From the NCBI RefSeq assembly GCF_015595035.1, contig NZ_JADNRN010000002.1, positions 512,647 through 576,646 on the forward strand: DNA of 64,000 nt. Reading direction: 5' to 3'. Below the pieces are notes generated by a model. That model had not been told where the DNA came from. It did no database searches and saw only the letters and a program-made list of their open reading frames with translations. This stretch comes from Marinibium conchae (lineage in GTDB: Bacteria; Pseudomonadota; Gammaproteobacteria; Enterobacterales; Alteromonadaceae). The position numbers and the translations under genes were made by a program. This document shows, piece by piece, positions 9,201-18,206 of the stretch (the stretch's first letter is position 1; the number at the start of each line of letters is the position of its first letter).

Positions 9201-9333
9201 GAGATAAACCATTATTTCTAATTATAATACTGTCTGGGAGGTGTGAGTGTTCACTAATGAAAGAGATAGCATCGCATAGGGTATAAAGCTTTAATGCTTC
9301 TATTTGACTGGTGAAAAGCTCTTTTCCTTGCAA
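6220..9333 (-). CDS. Sigma-54-dependent transcriptional activator with degenerate GGDEF and GAF-like sensor
   Basis: This 1037-residue enhancer-binding protein carries a GGDEF-like domain (about 176-345), a GAF-like region (about 375-520), an AAA+ sigma-54 interaction domain (about 555-790) and C-terminal helix-turn-helix segments. The AAA+ domain has Walker A GESGTGKE (584-591), the sigma-54 contact loop GAFTGA (631-636) and Walker B VLDEIGEL. The GGDEF signature is replaced by GGALF (249-253), so cyclase activity is unlikely and the domain may instead bind a nucleotide or protein. Two helix-turn-helix-like stretches are visible near the C-terminus: about 925-965 (ending in STARRRINK), and 1003-1035 (SKAAALLGVSEPTFYKLKK, Fis-like). 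There is no receiver domain, so it is not a classical response regulator. It converges with the upstream GGDEF gene. Its targets are unknown; the sigma-54 promoter at 709 is a candidate. Confidence 0.9.
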   Translation of the reverse strand: MQGKELFTSQIEALKLYTLCDAISFISEHSHLPDSIIIRNNGLSHTITLASFVEENKSLSSAKFQAISSSICFASDDKHVVYLRVKLSSALESTPTDNVVSSLGSEFVKRQSLKAHSEQKYYTLAFYFKNRIPAWLINLKHSASKIRLPEQQQVLLQQLKSMTLLLQLISGNSQLNADPLTKLNARALLHQRVNHLADEHSVVLCLVHCCEFQQINKKQGSQIGDILISQIAEQITVCTRTNDEISRLGGALFAVASAVNGLKEAEMLGNKLQQYLQQQAFLIEHSDNGMPMKLSFHVGVALVDFDEPNNNDIDKATVVMNRAEQALQAAQANDEGTVVTWDIAKFSINEEQFNYLGGIFTADTMTNYRNMLLLWDISSIIADEFEFSKLLHNVVQRLANTFDFHSAGLWRPKVEDTNVNSSLVQDSSSLCYQVNENAQVSMVPSETAFRDPIIEQQIILARDMKQQQEHISTESTYWALPLEINTEDCFYIVGEASRFILTHDTKVLIQGFVRQIGKALRRSQLEEQLNKRLESQNAMLESELNELKGGLSSSALVYKSPVMQTIMKQTQRAAATDTTVLITGESGTGKERLIHAIHTLGPRQKKPLIIVDCGSIPETLIESELFGYVKGAFTGAQKGANGKIKEADGGIIVLDEIGELPLPMQPKLLRFVQEKHYTPVGGTRVVDVDVKIVAVTNRDLALEVERGRFRKDLFYRLNVVTLNNPALRDRGEDLSLLAHHFLNKFSKQFETEKKFLSNDTLKAMSHYSWPGNIRELENKLMQATLLSENQEITLDELNIEFDSKANVAEPKMSSYIEVLPGRRDDITDLTGSQIFSENTELETTAVFENDEDNYQDQATFSSKHDEHSTQIIDINSPRRQSTNYQKVDALLEKLSACALVFLNDIRHEAAFIHLSLGTSVEDELLIQAYQSCNGNMRDLSARMQLPTSTARRRINKILLNLRTQTQEKPTSWIALSECLQPIAEGKILIPDCLDTIKVVLLEAILESQPTNMSKAAALLGVSEPTFYKLKKQRTQQA

Positions 9334-9539
9334 TTTTTTCTCTCTTAATAGTGTCTTGTGAGTGGCCCAGTGATCGATTTTAGCCTTTATATGCTAAAAA
9401 GTTTTAACCAACTGAGCTTACTTTGCTGGCAATTAGCTGAAACTTACTGTTAATCTTGCTGCATTGCTTTGGTATATAAACATATTTTTATCATCCAAAA
9501 CACAGTAATATTAATACTTAATACCCAATATAGAGCACT

Positions 9540-10589
9540 ATGGATACTTTTCAAAACACAATTCCTTTTGTCGACATAAGTCGGCCTTCTATTGAAGAGC
9601 CGGTGCAGTCGCTGACGGATAAATTCGGTAGACGTTTTGAATATCTGCGTTTGTCGATTACGGATGTGTGTAATTTTAGTTGCCAGTATTGCCTTCCCGA
9701 CGGATACCAGTGTAATACCTCGCGTGAGTTCCTCAATCAAGACGAGCTATTAATGGTGGTAAAAGCTTTCGCTCAGATGGGCACAAAGAAAGTCAGAATC
9801 ACTGGTGGTGAACCTTCTCTTAGAAAAGATCTTGTGGATATTATCCGTCAGACTGCTCAGGTTGACGGCATTGAACAGGTAGCCATCACGACCAACGGTT
9901 TTAAATTAGAGAAAGATATAGATGCGTGGGTCGATGCCGGTTTGAGCTCACTCAATGTGAGTGTTGATAGCTTAGATGCAAGGCAATTCGAAATGATCAC
10001 GGGTGACGGACGCTTGCAGAGTATCCTTAGAGGCGTGGATAAGGCCATTCAACATGGCTTACAGGTGAAATTAAACGCCGTCTTATTAAAGTCACTTGCC
10101 GATCATCAATTACCCATGTTTCTCAATTATGTCAAACATAACAACCTGACTTTGCGCTTTATCGAGTTAATGCAAACCGGTGACAACAAAGCTTATTTTG
10201 ATGCCGAGCATGTTCGCGGAGAAGAAATTGAAGCAAGGCTTGCGGAGTTGGGCTGGGTTCGTAAGACAAAAGCGCAATGGGCAGGGCCTGCTAAAGTGTA
10301 TCGACACCATGATTATGAGGGTCGCATTGGACTCATCATGCCTTACAGTAAAGACTTTTGCGCAGACTGTAATCGTCTTAGAATTTCTTCTCTTGGTAAG
10401 CTACACCTGTGCTTGTTCGCCGAGAAAGGGCTGGATTTACGTGAGTTGATCAACAAAAGTATTAAGCAGCACGCACCACAACTACTCGTTGAGGAAATCA
10501 GAGCGCTGATGGGGCAAAAACATGCTACCCACTACTTAGACGAAGGCTATGCCGGCGCTACCCAGCACCTAGCGATGCTGGGTGGTTAA
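9540..10589 (+). CDS. moaA: GTP 3',8-cyclase MoaA (molybdenum cofactor biosynthesis)
   Basis: Radical-SAM enzyme that makes the first molybdopterin intermediate, (8S)-3',8-cyclo-7,8-dihydroguanosine 5'-triphosphate, from GTP. The N-terminal cluster motif CxxxCxxC is visible as CNFSCQYC after LRLSITDV. The TGGEPSLR motif follows, and the C-terminal cluster cysteines appear as CADCNRLR with a third Cys about 13 residues on (KLHLC). The protein ends in the conserved GG pair. At 349 residues it is slightly longer than E. coli MoaA because of about 20 extra N-terminal residues. No other moa gene is adjacent. The ATG at 9540 has only a weak ribosome binding site (AGAG). Confidence 0.96.
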   Translation: MDTFQNTIPFVDISRPSIEEPVQSLTDKFGRRFEYLRLSITDVCNFSCQYCLPDGYQCNTSREFLNQDELLMVVKAFAQMGTKKVRITGGEPSLRKDLVDIIRQTAQVDGIEQVAITTNGFKLEKDIDAWVDAGLSSLNVSVDSLDARQFEMITGDGRLQSILRGVDKAIQHGLQVKLNAVLLKSLADHQLPMFLNYVKHNNLTLRFIELMQTGDNKAYFDAEHVRGEEIEARLAELGWVRKTKAQWAGPAKVYRHHDYEGRIGLIMPYSKDFCADCNRLRISSLGKLHLCLFAEKGLDLRELINKSIKQHAPQLLVEEIRALMGQKHATHYLDEGYAGATQHLAMLGG

Positions 10590-10694
10590 CCATCAGTACC
10601 ATTTCTGTGCGACTAAAGTGCTCACAAAACTAGCCAAATAAAGCGCTAGTAGGTAGAGTGGTAAACAATTTCATCATCTCTAGGACCTTATTTC

Positions 10695-13418
10695 TTGAGC
10701 TTAATAAACGCCGACAATAACAAGGCTGAACAAGCCCTAAGGCTTTTAAATGCTAGCGCCAGCGCTGTATTAGAAGTTGATAGAGCTGGGGCGATTTTAT
10801 TTGCAAGCGATACCGTTGAGAAATTGTTTGGTTATAAAGCCGACGAGTTGTTGGGTACGAGTATTGAAGTACTCATACCTGTTGCAAAGCGAGAAGGGCA
10901 TGAGGCTTACTTTGCTGAATTTCTCAAACAACCCGTTAGTAGAAGTATGGGCAGCGGTCGATCCTTTCCTGGGCTGCATAAGCAAGGCCATGAAGTCAAT
11001 GTGAGTATTGGTTTGTCGGTTATCGATACAGCTCAGCCGAACCCGAGCGGTGATCACAATAATAAATCCATTGTTGTCACTATCACCGAGTCTAATTTAC
11101 TCAATCGCATGGAGTCTACGTTACGAGACAGAGAGCGTGAAGCTTCACTTAGTCAGGATGAAAACGCCAGACTGTTGGCCATGGTTCACCACTCGCAAAA
11201 CGCCATTCTACTGGTGGACACCGCTTTGCGTATTCATTGGGTGAATAGCGCTATGGCGAAGATTTTTGGCTATGAAGAGCATGAAGTGTTGGGGGAGCAT
11301 CCACTATTTTGTGTTGATCAACAAAACAACAGTGAAGAAGTGCTGGTATTACACAAAGCCTTGGAAAGTCGATTGGTATACAGTGGACAACTGAAGTTGA
11401 AGCCAAAAGCAAGCGACAGCTTGTGGGTTGATTTGCAGGTGTTTCCTAACTTTGAAGACGAACGTTTTCTCGGTTTCGTATTCCACATTAACAACGTCGA
11501 TGAGCAAGTGAGGCTGATTAATGAGGTGTCGAACCAAAAGAGTACTTTGGAGTCAACGGCCAAGATTGCCCATTTAGGCACTTGGGAATTAGATCTTAAG
11601 ACGAATGACTTAGTATGGTCAGCTGAAGTATACAATATTCATGAAATAGAGCCGGGAACCGAGATTGACGTCGCCAATGCGATTAATTATTACGCGCCTG
11701 AAGCTCGCCCAACTATTAGTGCCGCTATCGAAAAATGTATGGCAGATGGAGAACAGTGGGACTTAGAGCTTCCTTTTATCACCGCAAAAAACAACGCTAT
11801 CTGGGTTCGTGCTGTAGGCTATGCCGAATTTGATGATGGCCAACCTGTTCGCTTGAAAGGCGCTTTTCAAGATATTACACAGCTTAAAAATGCCGTTGAA
11901 GCTTCCACCGCAGCGAGCAAGGCGAAAAGTCTGTTCTTAGCCAATATCAGCCACGAAATCAGAACACCCATTAACGGTGTGTTAGGCATGAACGATTTAT
12001 TGTTGTCCTCAGGGCTGAATGCACAACAGACAGAGTACGCTAATATAGTAAAATCAAGTGCAGAGACCTTACTTCAACTGATTAACGAACTGCTCGACTT
12101 CAGTAAGTTAGAGGCAGGAAAACTTAAAATTCTTGCCTGTGAATTTGATTTAAAAGAAATGTTGACCGAAAAACTTCAGTGGCATGTGCATTCTGCCTTC
12201 AGAAAAGCCTTGAAATTCGATGTGGATATCTCACCAGAGGTGCCAGCCCTGATTTGTGCTGACGACAATCGCCTTGGTCAAGTAGTGAATAACCTTTGTT
12301 CTAACGCGATCAAATTTACTCATCACGGAGGTATCGAATTTAGGGTGGAGCTTATTGCCGATAATCTGCTGAAATTTAGTATTCAAGACTCGGGTATCGG
12401 GGTTAAAGAGGAGCAGCTTCAATCTATATTCAACGAATTTGAACAAGTTGATAACTCAAGTACGCGACAATATAGCGGAACGGGTTTAGGACTGAGTATT
12501 AGTGCTCAGCTTGTCGAGTTAATGGGGGGGGAAATTAGTGCTAGCAGCATAGAGGGAGAAGGCTCACTGTTTTCCTTTACGCTTCCGTTTGATTCGGTAA
12601 CAGAGCGAGCTAAAGTGAATAGTGTAGAATTAAGCCCAACATTATTTGTTTCCTCTGACACCGCCACGAGCGATGTATTGGCAACACTCAGTGTGAAAAG
12701 AACACTCGATTACAGCGTTTGCAGGTCGACAAGTGCAGCATTAAAACAGCTTAAAGATAGCAAGCGCTGGCAGAATATCGTGGTAGTAGGGAAAGACATA
12801 GACAATGCTAGCTTGCTGAATTCGAGTATTGCTCGTTTAGCTCGTTCTAATGCAAGTATTATGTGGTTATGCAGTAAGTATGACGAAGCGGCAAGCAACC
12901 CACAAATTAGCTTGCTCCAGCCCATTTTATCAAACGACTTAGCACGCATGTCGCCGCGTGAGCAAACTGCTGCCTTTGAAGATATGCTGCAAGCAATACA
13001 GCTAATTGAAAGTGAGAGTTTGAATCAATCAAAGAGAAGGCTATTAGGCTCTCGCATACTTATTGTTGAAGACAACTCGATTAATCAAACGGTGTTTACC
13101 GAAATGTTAAAGGGGTATAATGTCGACATCACTCTCGCCGAAAATGGTGCCGAGGCCGTTACTAGAATCGAACACGGTGAGCTTTTCGATGTTATTTTGA
13201 TGGATTGCCAGATGCCGATCATGGACGGCTATGAGGCAACAAAACGTATACGTAATATGCCATCTAGTGAAGCTTCATCACACCTTATTGTCGCTGCCAC
13301 TGCTCATGGCCTAGAGGAGGACTTGAATGCTTGCTTAGCGGCAGGCATGAACGACTACTTGGTTAAGCCATTTACGCAAGAGCAACTAGTAAGTGCGCTT
13401 TTGAGAAACTTGAGCTAA
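10695..13418 (+). CDS. Cytoplasmic PAS-domain hybrid histidine kinase
   Basis: Hybrid sensor kinase of 907 residues. Three PAS-type modules occupy about residues 10-395. Then come HisKA with His420 in NISHEIRTP, a HATPase domain (NLCSNAIKF, DSGIGV, GTGLGL), a diverged stretch without clear motifs (about 635-785), and a C-terminal receiver with Asp837 in LMDCQMP and Lys in LVKPF. No membrane segment is seen, so it should sense an intracellular cue. No Hpt domain is present, so phosphotransfer would need a separate partner. The start is TTG at 10695 with TAGGA about nine bases upstream. The stop is 13 bases before waaA, which suggests co-transcription. Confidence 0.92.
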   Translation: MSLINADNNKAEQALRLLNASASAVLEVDRAGAILFASDTVEKLFGYKADELLGTSIEVLIPVAKREGHEAYFAEFLKQPVSRSMGSGRSFPGLHKQGHEVNVSIGLSVIDTAQPNPSGDHNNKSIVVTITESNLLNRMESTLRDREREASLSQDENARLLAMVHHSQNAILLVDTALRIHWVNSAMAKIFGYEEHEVLGEHPLFCVDQQNNSEEVLVLHKALESRLVYSGQLKLKPKASDSLWVDLQVFPNFEDERFLGFVFHINNVDEQVRLINEVSNQKSTLESTAKIAHLGTWELDLKTNDLVWSAEVYNIHEIEPGTEIDVANAINYYAPEARPTISAAIEKCMADGEQWDLELPFITAKNNAIWVRAVGYAEFDDGQPVRLKGAFQDITQLKNAVEASTAASKAKSLFLANISHEIRTPINGVLGMNDLLLSSGLNAQQTEYANIVKSSAETLLQLINELLDFSKLEAGKLKILACEFDLKEMLTEKLQWHVHSAFRKALKFDVDISPEVPALICADDNRLGQVVNNLCSNAIKFTHHGGIEFRVELIADNLLKFSIQDSGIGVKEEQLQSIFNEFEQVDNSSTRQYSGTGLGLSISAQLVELMGGEISASSIEGEGSLFSFTLPFDSVTERAKVNSVELSPTLFVSSDTATSDVLATLSVKRTLDYSVCRSTSAALKQLKDSKRWQNIVVVGKDIDNASLLNSSIARLARSNASIMWLCSKYDEAASNPQISLLQPILSNDLARMSPREQTAAFEDMLQAIQLIESESLNQSKRRLLGSRILIVEDNSINQTVFTEMLKGYNVDITLAENGAEAVTRIEHGELFDVILMDCQMPIMDGYEATKRIRNMPSSEASSHLIVAATAHGLEEDLNACLAAGMNDYLVKPFTQEQLVSALLRNLS

Positions 13419-13431
13419 CACATAATTATCA

Positions 13432-14769
13432 ATGAATACTATTAAGCCCTATCAAAGCAAATGGCATCATCATATATGGCGATGGCTTTATAGCTTTATC
13501 ATCTTGCTGTTGTTGCCACTGGCCTTACTGAAACTACTATCCAAATCTGATTCAACTGCGGGGAAATCGAACCAAAATCGCGAACGTTTTGGTTTTATTG
13601 GAAAGAAAAAGCAAGGTGGGATTCTTGTGCATTGTGTATCGATGGGTGAGGTGAACGCGGCGAGAAATGTAATTGAGCAATTATTGCTAAAGTATCCTGA
13701 GTTGGCAGTGACTATCACTACAAGCTCGACTACCGGGGCAAAACACGCTAGAGCTATCTTCAAAGATAGGGTGCAACATTGCTACTTAGCAATCGACCTA
13801 CCCATTTGTATGTCACTGTTCTTTTCAAAATTACAACCTTCTATGGTGATCGTGACCGAGGTAGAGATTTGGCCAAATATGCTCGAGCATTGTTATCGTC
13901 GAAAAATACCCACTCTTTTAATTAATGCACGTATGTCGGCTAATTCAGTAAAAAATTATCAAGGTTTAGCCTGGCTCATGCGGCCAAGTTTGCGCAAATT
14001 TACCAAGATATGTGCGCAAAGCTCGAAGGACTTCGAGCGTTTTTTGTCTTTAGGCGTTTATAAACCGAATTTGCTGTTAAGCAATAATATGAAGTTCGAT
14101 TTACAAATAGATGCGAATGATGGGGTGCTCGCAAAGCGTATCACTGATACATTAGACCTTGCATCACGCGAGGTGTTTGTTGCGGGTAGCACCCACGAGG
14201 GCGAGGAACTGCGGTGCTTAGAGGTATTTTCTGCTCTAAAAAAATTAAAACCTAACATGCTACTCATCTTAGTACCAAGGCACCCACACCGCTTTGATAA
14301 AGTAGCGCAGCTTTGTCTAGCTTCGGGTTTTTCTACCTTGCGCTCATCTACCCTTGCTATCAAAAAAAGCGAGTCAAGCACTAAAGCCGCTGTCTGCCCC
14401 GATATCCTGGTGGTAGATGAAATGGGTTTATTGAAGGCTTGTTTTCAATTAGCAAGCATCGCTTTTATTGGCGGTAGCTTTGTAGATAAAGGTGGTCATA
14501 ATGCTCTTGAGTCTGCGCTGTATGGCGTACCCACCGTAATGGGCCCCAGTGTATATAATAATCCTGTTATTTGCGATGCTTTGGCAAGGTCAGGCGGCTT
14601 ATGTATCATAGAATCGCAGAAGTCGTTTACCGATACTTTACTTCGATGGCTACAAGACGATAAGTTGAGGGCTGAATTAGCCATTGCTTTACAAGCCGTG
14701 TTAAAAAATAATGCGGGAGCAGTGCAGGTGACGGTAGATTGCATTGGGCAATTTATTGTTGAAAACTAA
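13432..14769 (+). CDS. waaA: 3-deoxy-D-manno-octulosonic acid (Kdo) transferase
   Basis: Inner-membrane GT30 glycosyltransferase that adds Kdo from CMP-Kdo to lipid IVA during lipopolysaccharide core assembly. An N-terminal membrane anchor (about 15-37) precedes RERFG and the conserved HCVSMGEV motif, whose Glu is the expected catalytic base. TTSSTTGA, VTEVEIWPN and the C-terminal donor-site region GGSFVDKGGHNALE are also present. Its 445 residues are close to the usual 420-430. It begins 13 bases after the hybrid kinase gene. Confidence 0.95.
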   Translation: MNTIKPYQSKWHHHIWRWLYSFIILLLLPLALLKLLSKSDSTAGKSNQNRERFGFIGKKKQGGILVHCVSMGEVNAARNVIEQLLLKYPELAVTITTSSTTGAKHARAIFKDRVQHCYLAIDLPICMSLFFSKLQPSMVIVTEVEIWPNMLEHCYRRKIPTLLINARMSANSVKNYQGLAWLMRPSLRKFTKICAQSSKDFERFLSLGVYKPNLLLSNNMKFDLQIDANDGVLAKRITDTLDLASREVFVAGSTHEGEELRCLEVFSALKKLKPNMLLILVPRHPHRFDKVAQLCLASGFSTLRSSTLAIKKSESSTKAAVCPDILVVDEMGLLKACFQLASIAFIGGSFVDKGGHNALESALYGVPTVMGPSVYNNPVICDALARSGGLCIIESQKSFTDTLLRWLQDDKLRAELAIALQAVLKNNAGAVQVTVDCIGQFIVEN

Positions 14770-14874
14770 TTAAAAAGCCTGAACACCTTGCTTTGCATGT
14801 TTATGCAAATCCGATGGACAGGCCATTTTATTTACAACGTGCTCAGCCCAAATGAGGCTGAACTAAAGACTTTC

Positions 14875-17058
14875 TTATTCGTCGCTTGCGAGTGGAAAGC
14901 CGCGATCACGCATAAGTGCTTCTACCTTCGCATCACGCCCTCGAAACTTACGATAAGCTTCTTCTGGATCCATAGCGTTGCGTACTGCGAACAAGTATTT
15001 CACTAAGCGTTCGCCGACTTCTTTATCATAAAAGCCGCCAGGTGCTTCAGCAAAGGCTTCAGCCGCATCAGAGGTAAGCACTTCAGCCCACATATAACCA
15101 TAATAGGCAGAGGCATAACCCTCACTTGAGAAAACATGACCAAAGTGAGGCGAGCGATGACGCATCACCACTTCTGATGGCATGCCCAAGCGTTTAAGTT
15201 CGTTACGTTCGAAGCTATCAGGCTCAATCTTTTCTGGATCAGTTGTGTGATAAAGCAAATCCATTATCGCTGAGGCCATGTACTCAGTTGTTTTAAAGCC
15301 TTCATTAAATGTCGAGGCATTTTTGATTTTCTGAACAAGAGTTTGGGGAATTGGCTCACCTGTTTTGTAATGAACCAGATAATTGTTGATCACTTCATCA
15401 GTAAGCAACCAGCGCTCTAGTAGTTGTGACTGAAATTCTGTGTAGTCACGAACGCCAGAGTGAGAGCTTGGATATGCTACGTCGGCTGCTAGGAAATGCA
15501 AAGCGTGACCAAATTCATGGAAATAGGTCTCGGCATCATCCCATGAGATCAGCGTTGGCTCACCTTCAGCGCCTTTTACAAAATTTGAATTGTTAGACGA
15601 TAATACTGTTTTCTTTCCGTCAAAGGTCGTGTAACTGCGGTAAGTTGTTGCCCACGCGCCAGAGCGCTTACCTTGGCGAGCAAATGGGTCGAGATACCAA
15701 AGCCCAATAAAATCACCGCTTGTTTTATCGTTGACTTCCCATACTTTCACATCTGGGTGAAATACCGGTACTTTACCGTCTTCAACAGGACTGAATTCAA
15801 AATTGAATAGTCTGCCAGCAACATAAAACATGGCTTCTCTGAGTTTGTCTAATTGTAAATACTGCTTAACTTCATCAGAGTCTAAACTGTACTTTGCTTT
15901 GCGTACCTTTTCTGCATAGAAACGATAGTCCCACGGCTCTATGGTAATATTCGCGCCTTCAGCATCAGCAATAGCTTGCATGTCTTTTACTTCTTCCTCA
16001 ACGCGAGCGATGGCTGCTGGCCACACTTTCTCCATTAGTTCCATTGCCCGTTCTGGCGTTTTGGCCATGCGGTCTTCTAAGCGCCATTGCGCATAATTGT
16101 CGTAGCCGAGCAGTTTAATGCGCTCGTGACGTAGGGCTAATATCTGCTTAATTAATTCATTATTGTCTTTGTCATCAGCATTATCGCCGCGGCTATAGTA
16201 GGTATTCCATACCTTTTCTCGCAGAGCTCTGTCTTCCGAGTAAGTTAAGAAGGGATCCATCGATGAACGCGTGTTGGTGATTGCATACTTACCTTCCTGA
16301 CCCCTCGTTTTAGCTGCCTCAGCAGAAGCCTTGATAAATGACTCAGGCAGGCCAGCTAACTGATCTTCTGTTAAATAAAGTACATAGCCCTCTTCATCGG
16401 CCAAAATATTACTTGAGAATTGGGTTTGAAGTGATGCTAACTCTTGGTTGATGGCAGCATAGCGTTTCTTGTCTGCGGCATTGAGAGTTGCGCCATTGCG
16501 TGCGAAATTATTGTAGGTCAACCATGTAACACGTTGTTCTTCCGGCGTAAGCGATTTTAGTTCTTCACTTTCATAAACGGCTTTTACTCGAGCAAAGAGC
16601 TTTTCATTTTGCGTTATCTTTGACTGAAAAGCACTTATAACCGGCACCATTTCGCGCTGGATCTCTCTAAACTCTGGGCTCGATATATTTGAACTCCAAA
16701 TTCCCCAATAACGGAAAACCCGTGATAATTCGCTTCCTGCCTTTTCCATTTCAACGATGGTGTTTTTAAAAGTAGCGGGCTCAGGATTATTCGCAATTGC
16801 TTCAATTTCAGCTAGGTTGAGTGCCATGCCCTTCTCTAAGGCTGGTTTCAAGTCGGCTAAATCCATCTTGTCAAAAGCCGGTACTCCACCATAGGGGCCA
16901 GCAAAAGGGGCAAGTAAAATATTTCCTGTGCTTTGCTCGACTGCGGTATCAGCGATATCTGCGGGTGAGGTAGCTTTGTCGCTTTTGGCAGAGTCGGAGC
17001 AAGCCGAGAGAGAAATAGCAAACGCCACAGCCGAAAGGCTTATGAGTGTTTTTTTCAT
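14875..17058 (-). CDS. M3-family peptidyl-dipeptidase, lipoprotein (Dcp-like)
   Basis: Zinc metallopeptidase of the M3 family (dipeptidyl carboxypeptidase/oligopeptidase A type), 727 residues. A lipoprotein signal is visible: a hydrophobic stretch ending LSACSDS, where Cys20 would be lipidated, so it acts in the periplasm or on a membrane rather than in the cytosol like E. coli Dcp. The zinc site HEFGH lies at 514-518, and the M3 C-terminal block (HVFSSEGYASAYYGYMW) is intact. The ribosome binding site AAGGAAA precedes the ATG. It is convergent with waaA. Likely role: recycling of small peptides, which suits an organism secreting proteases. Confidence 0.93.
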   Translation of the reverse strand: MKKTLISLSAVAFAISLSACSDSAKSDKATSPADIADTAVEQSTGNILLAPFAGPYGGVPAFDKMDLADLKPALEKGMALNLAEIEAIANNPEPATFKNTIVEMEKAGSELSRVFRYWGIWSSNISSPEFREIQREMVPVISAFQSKITQNEKLFARVKAVYESEELKSLTPEEQRVTWLTYNNFARNGATLNAADKKRYAAINQELASLQTQFSSNILADEEGYVLYLTEDQLAGLPESFIKASAEAAKTRGQEGKYAITNTRSSMDPFLTYSEDRALREKVWNTYYSRGDNADDKDNNELIKQILALRHERIKLLGYDNYAQWRLEDRMAKTPERAMELMEKVWPAAIARVEEEVKDMQAIADAEGANITIEPWDYRFYAEKVRKAKYSLDSDEVKQYLQLDKLREAMFYVAGRLFNFEFSPVEDGKVPVFHPDVKVWEVNDKTSGDFIGLWYLDPFARQGKRSGAWATTYRSYTTFDGKKTVLSSNNSNFVKGAEGEPTLISWDDAETYFHEFGHALHFLAADVAYPSSHSGVRDYTEFQSQLLERWLLTDEVINNYLVHYKTGEPIPQTLVQKIKNASTFNEGFKTTEYMASAIMDLLYHTTDPEKIEPDSFERNELKRLGMPSEVVMRHRSPHFGHVFSSEGYASAYYGYMWAEVLTSDAAEAFAEAPGGFYDKEVGERLVKYLFAVRNAMDPEEAYRKFRGRDAKVEALMRDRGFPLASDE

Positions 17059-17250
17059 GTCGTTTTCCTTGTGTATTTTTTGTTATTATCCATTGAGATG
17101 GGAACCTTAGGTCTTACTCGTCTTGGCGCGCGACCTTTATGCTTAAAGTTTAACCCGTGCCCTCAATATTACCCATAGATACTAGGCACAGCGAAGCCTG
17201 AACGCAAGTTCTGCTGTTAGCTTGTAAAGCTTTTATTGTAAAGAGTGTGC

Positions 17251-18129
17251 TTATGCGAATACGATGGTTTTATTTTGATGAATAATTACACGATCTTGCA
17301 GGTGGTAGCGAATACCATTGGCTAAGGCATTAACTTCACAGCGTTTACCTTTACGCACCATATCTTGAGCGCTATCGCTGTGGCTAATACGGAGTACCTC
17401 CTGTTCAATAATTGGCCCCTCATCCAAATCTGAAGTTACGTAGTGACAAGTCGCGCCAATGAGCTTTACGCCTCTCTCGTAGGCCTGTTGATATGGTTTC
17501 GCGCCAGCAAAGGAGGGTAGGAAACTGTGGTGAATGTTTATTGCTTTACCGGCCAATTTTCGACACAGGGCATCAGGTACTATTTGCATAAATCTAGCGA
17601 GTACAGTGAGGTCGATCTGGTAGTCTTCTAATAAGCTTTCTATTTGGGCAAAGGCTTTTTCTTTATTACTGAAGTCGATAAAATGAAAAGGTACTTTATA
17701 CCAATCTGCGTATTCTCTCATTTTTTCATGATTCGCAATAATACAAGGAATATCGCAAGCAAGCTCTCCAGTATGCCAGCGATGCAGTACGTCGTTTAAA
17801 CAATGAGATTCTTTGCTTGCCAGTAGCGCCACCTTTGCTCGCTTTTCAGAATGATTAAGTGTCCAATTCATTTCATATTGCTTTGCTACTTTACTAAAAG
17901 CCACTTTAAAGTTGTCAGCACTCATAGCGATAGAATTGGCGTCTATCTCATGGCGCATAAAAAATCGTTGTAACTGCAAATCTGTATGATGACTCGCTTC
18001 AACTATGTTAGCGCCATGGTCAGTCAAAAACTGAGACACTGCAGCGACCAAACCAGTTTGGTCTGGGCAATCGATAACTAGCCTGTAAGTACTTTGGCTA
18101 GGAGCTTGCTGTAAATTTGAAATGTGCAA
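17251..18129 (-). CDS. purU: Formyltetrahydrofolate deformylase
   Basis: Hydrolyses 10-formyltetrahydrofolate to formate and tetrahydrofolate, balancing one-carbon pools. An N-terminal ACT domain (about 12-90, DCPDQTGLVAAVSQFL) is followed by a formyltransferase-fold domain. Conserved features include HHSFLPSF and, downstream, GATCHYVTSDLDEGPII, with the His and Asp used by this enzyme family. At 292 residues it is slightly longer than E. coli PurU (280). It lies 77 bases downstream of the lytic transglycosylase gene on the same strand. A hairpin (AGAAGCAC/GTGCTTCT) sits at that gene's stop codon. Confidence 0.95.
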   Translation of the reverse strand: MHISNLQQAPSQSTYRLVIDCPDQTGLVAAVSQFLTDHGANIVEASHHTDLQLQRFFMRHEIDANSIAMSADNFKVAFSKVAKQYEMNWTLNHSEKRAKVALLASKESHCLNDVLHRWHTGELACDIPCIIANHEKMREYADWYKVPFHFIDFSNKEKAFAQIESLLEDYQIDLTVLARFMQIVPDALCRKLAGKAINIHHSFLPSFAGAKPYQQAYERGVKLIGATCHYVTSDLDEGPIIEQEVLRISHSDSAQDMVRKGKRCEVNALANGIRYHLQDRVIIHQNKTIVFA

Positions 18130-18206
18130 AAGAAATCGTTTTCCTACAAATGTATGCGTTGATTATAGCCTTTCGACGGCGTTAACGAGAAGCACTTTTT
18201 GTGCTT

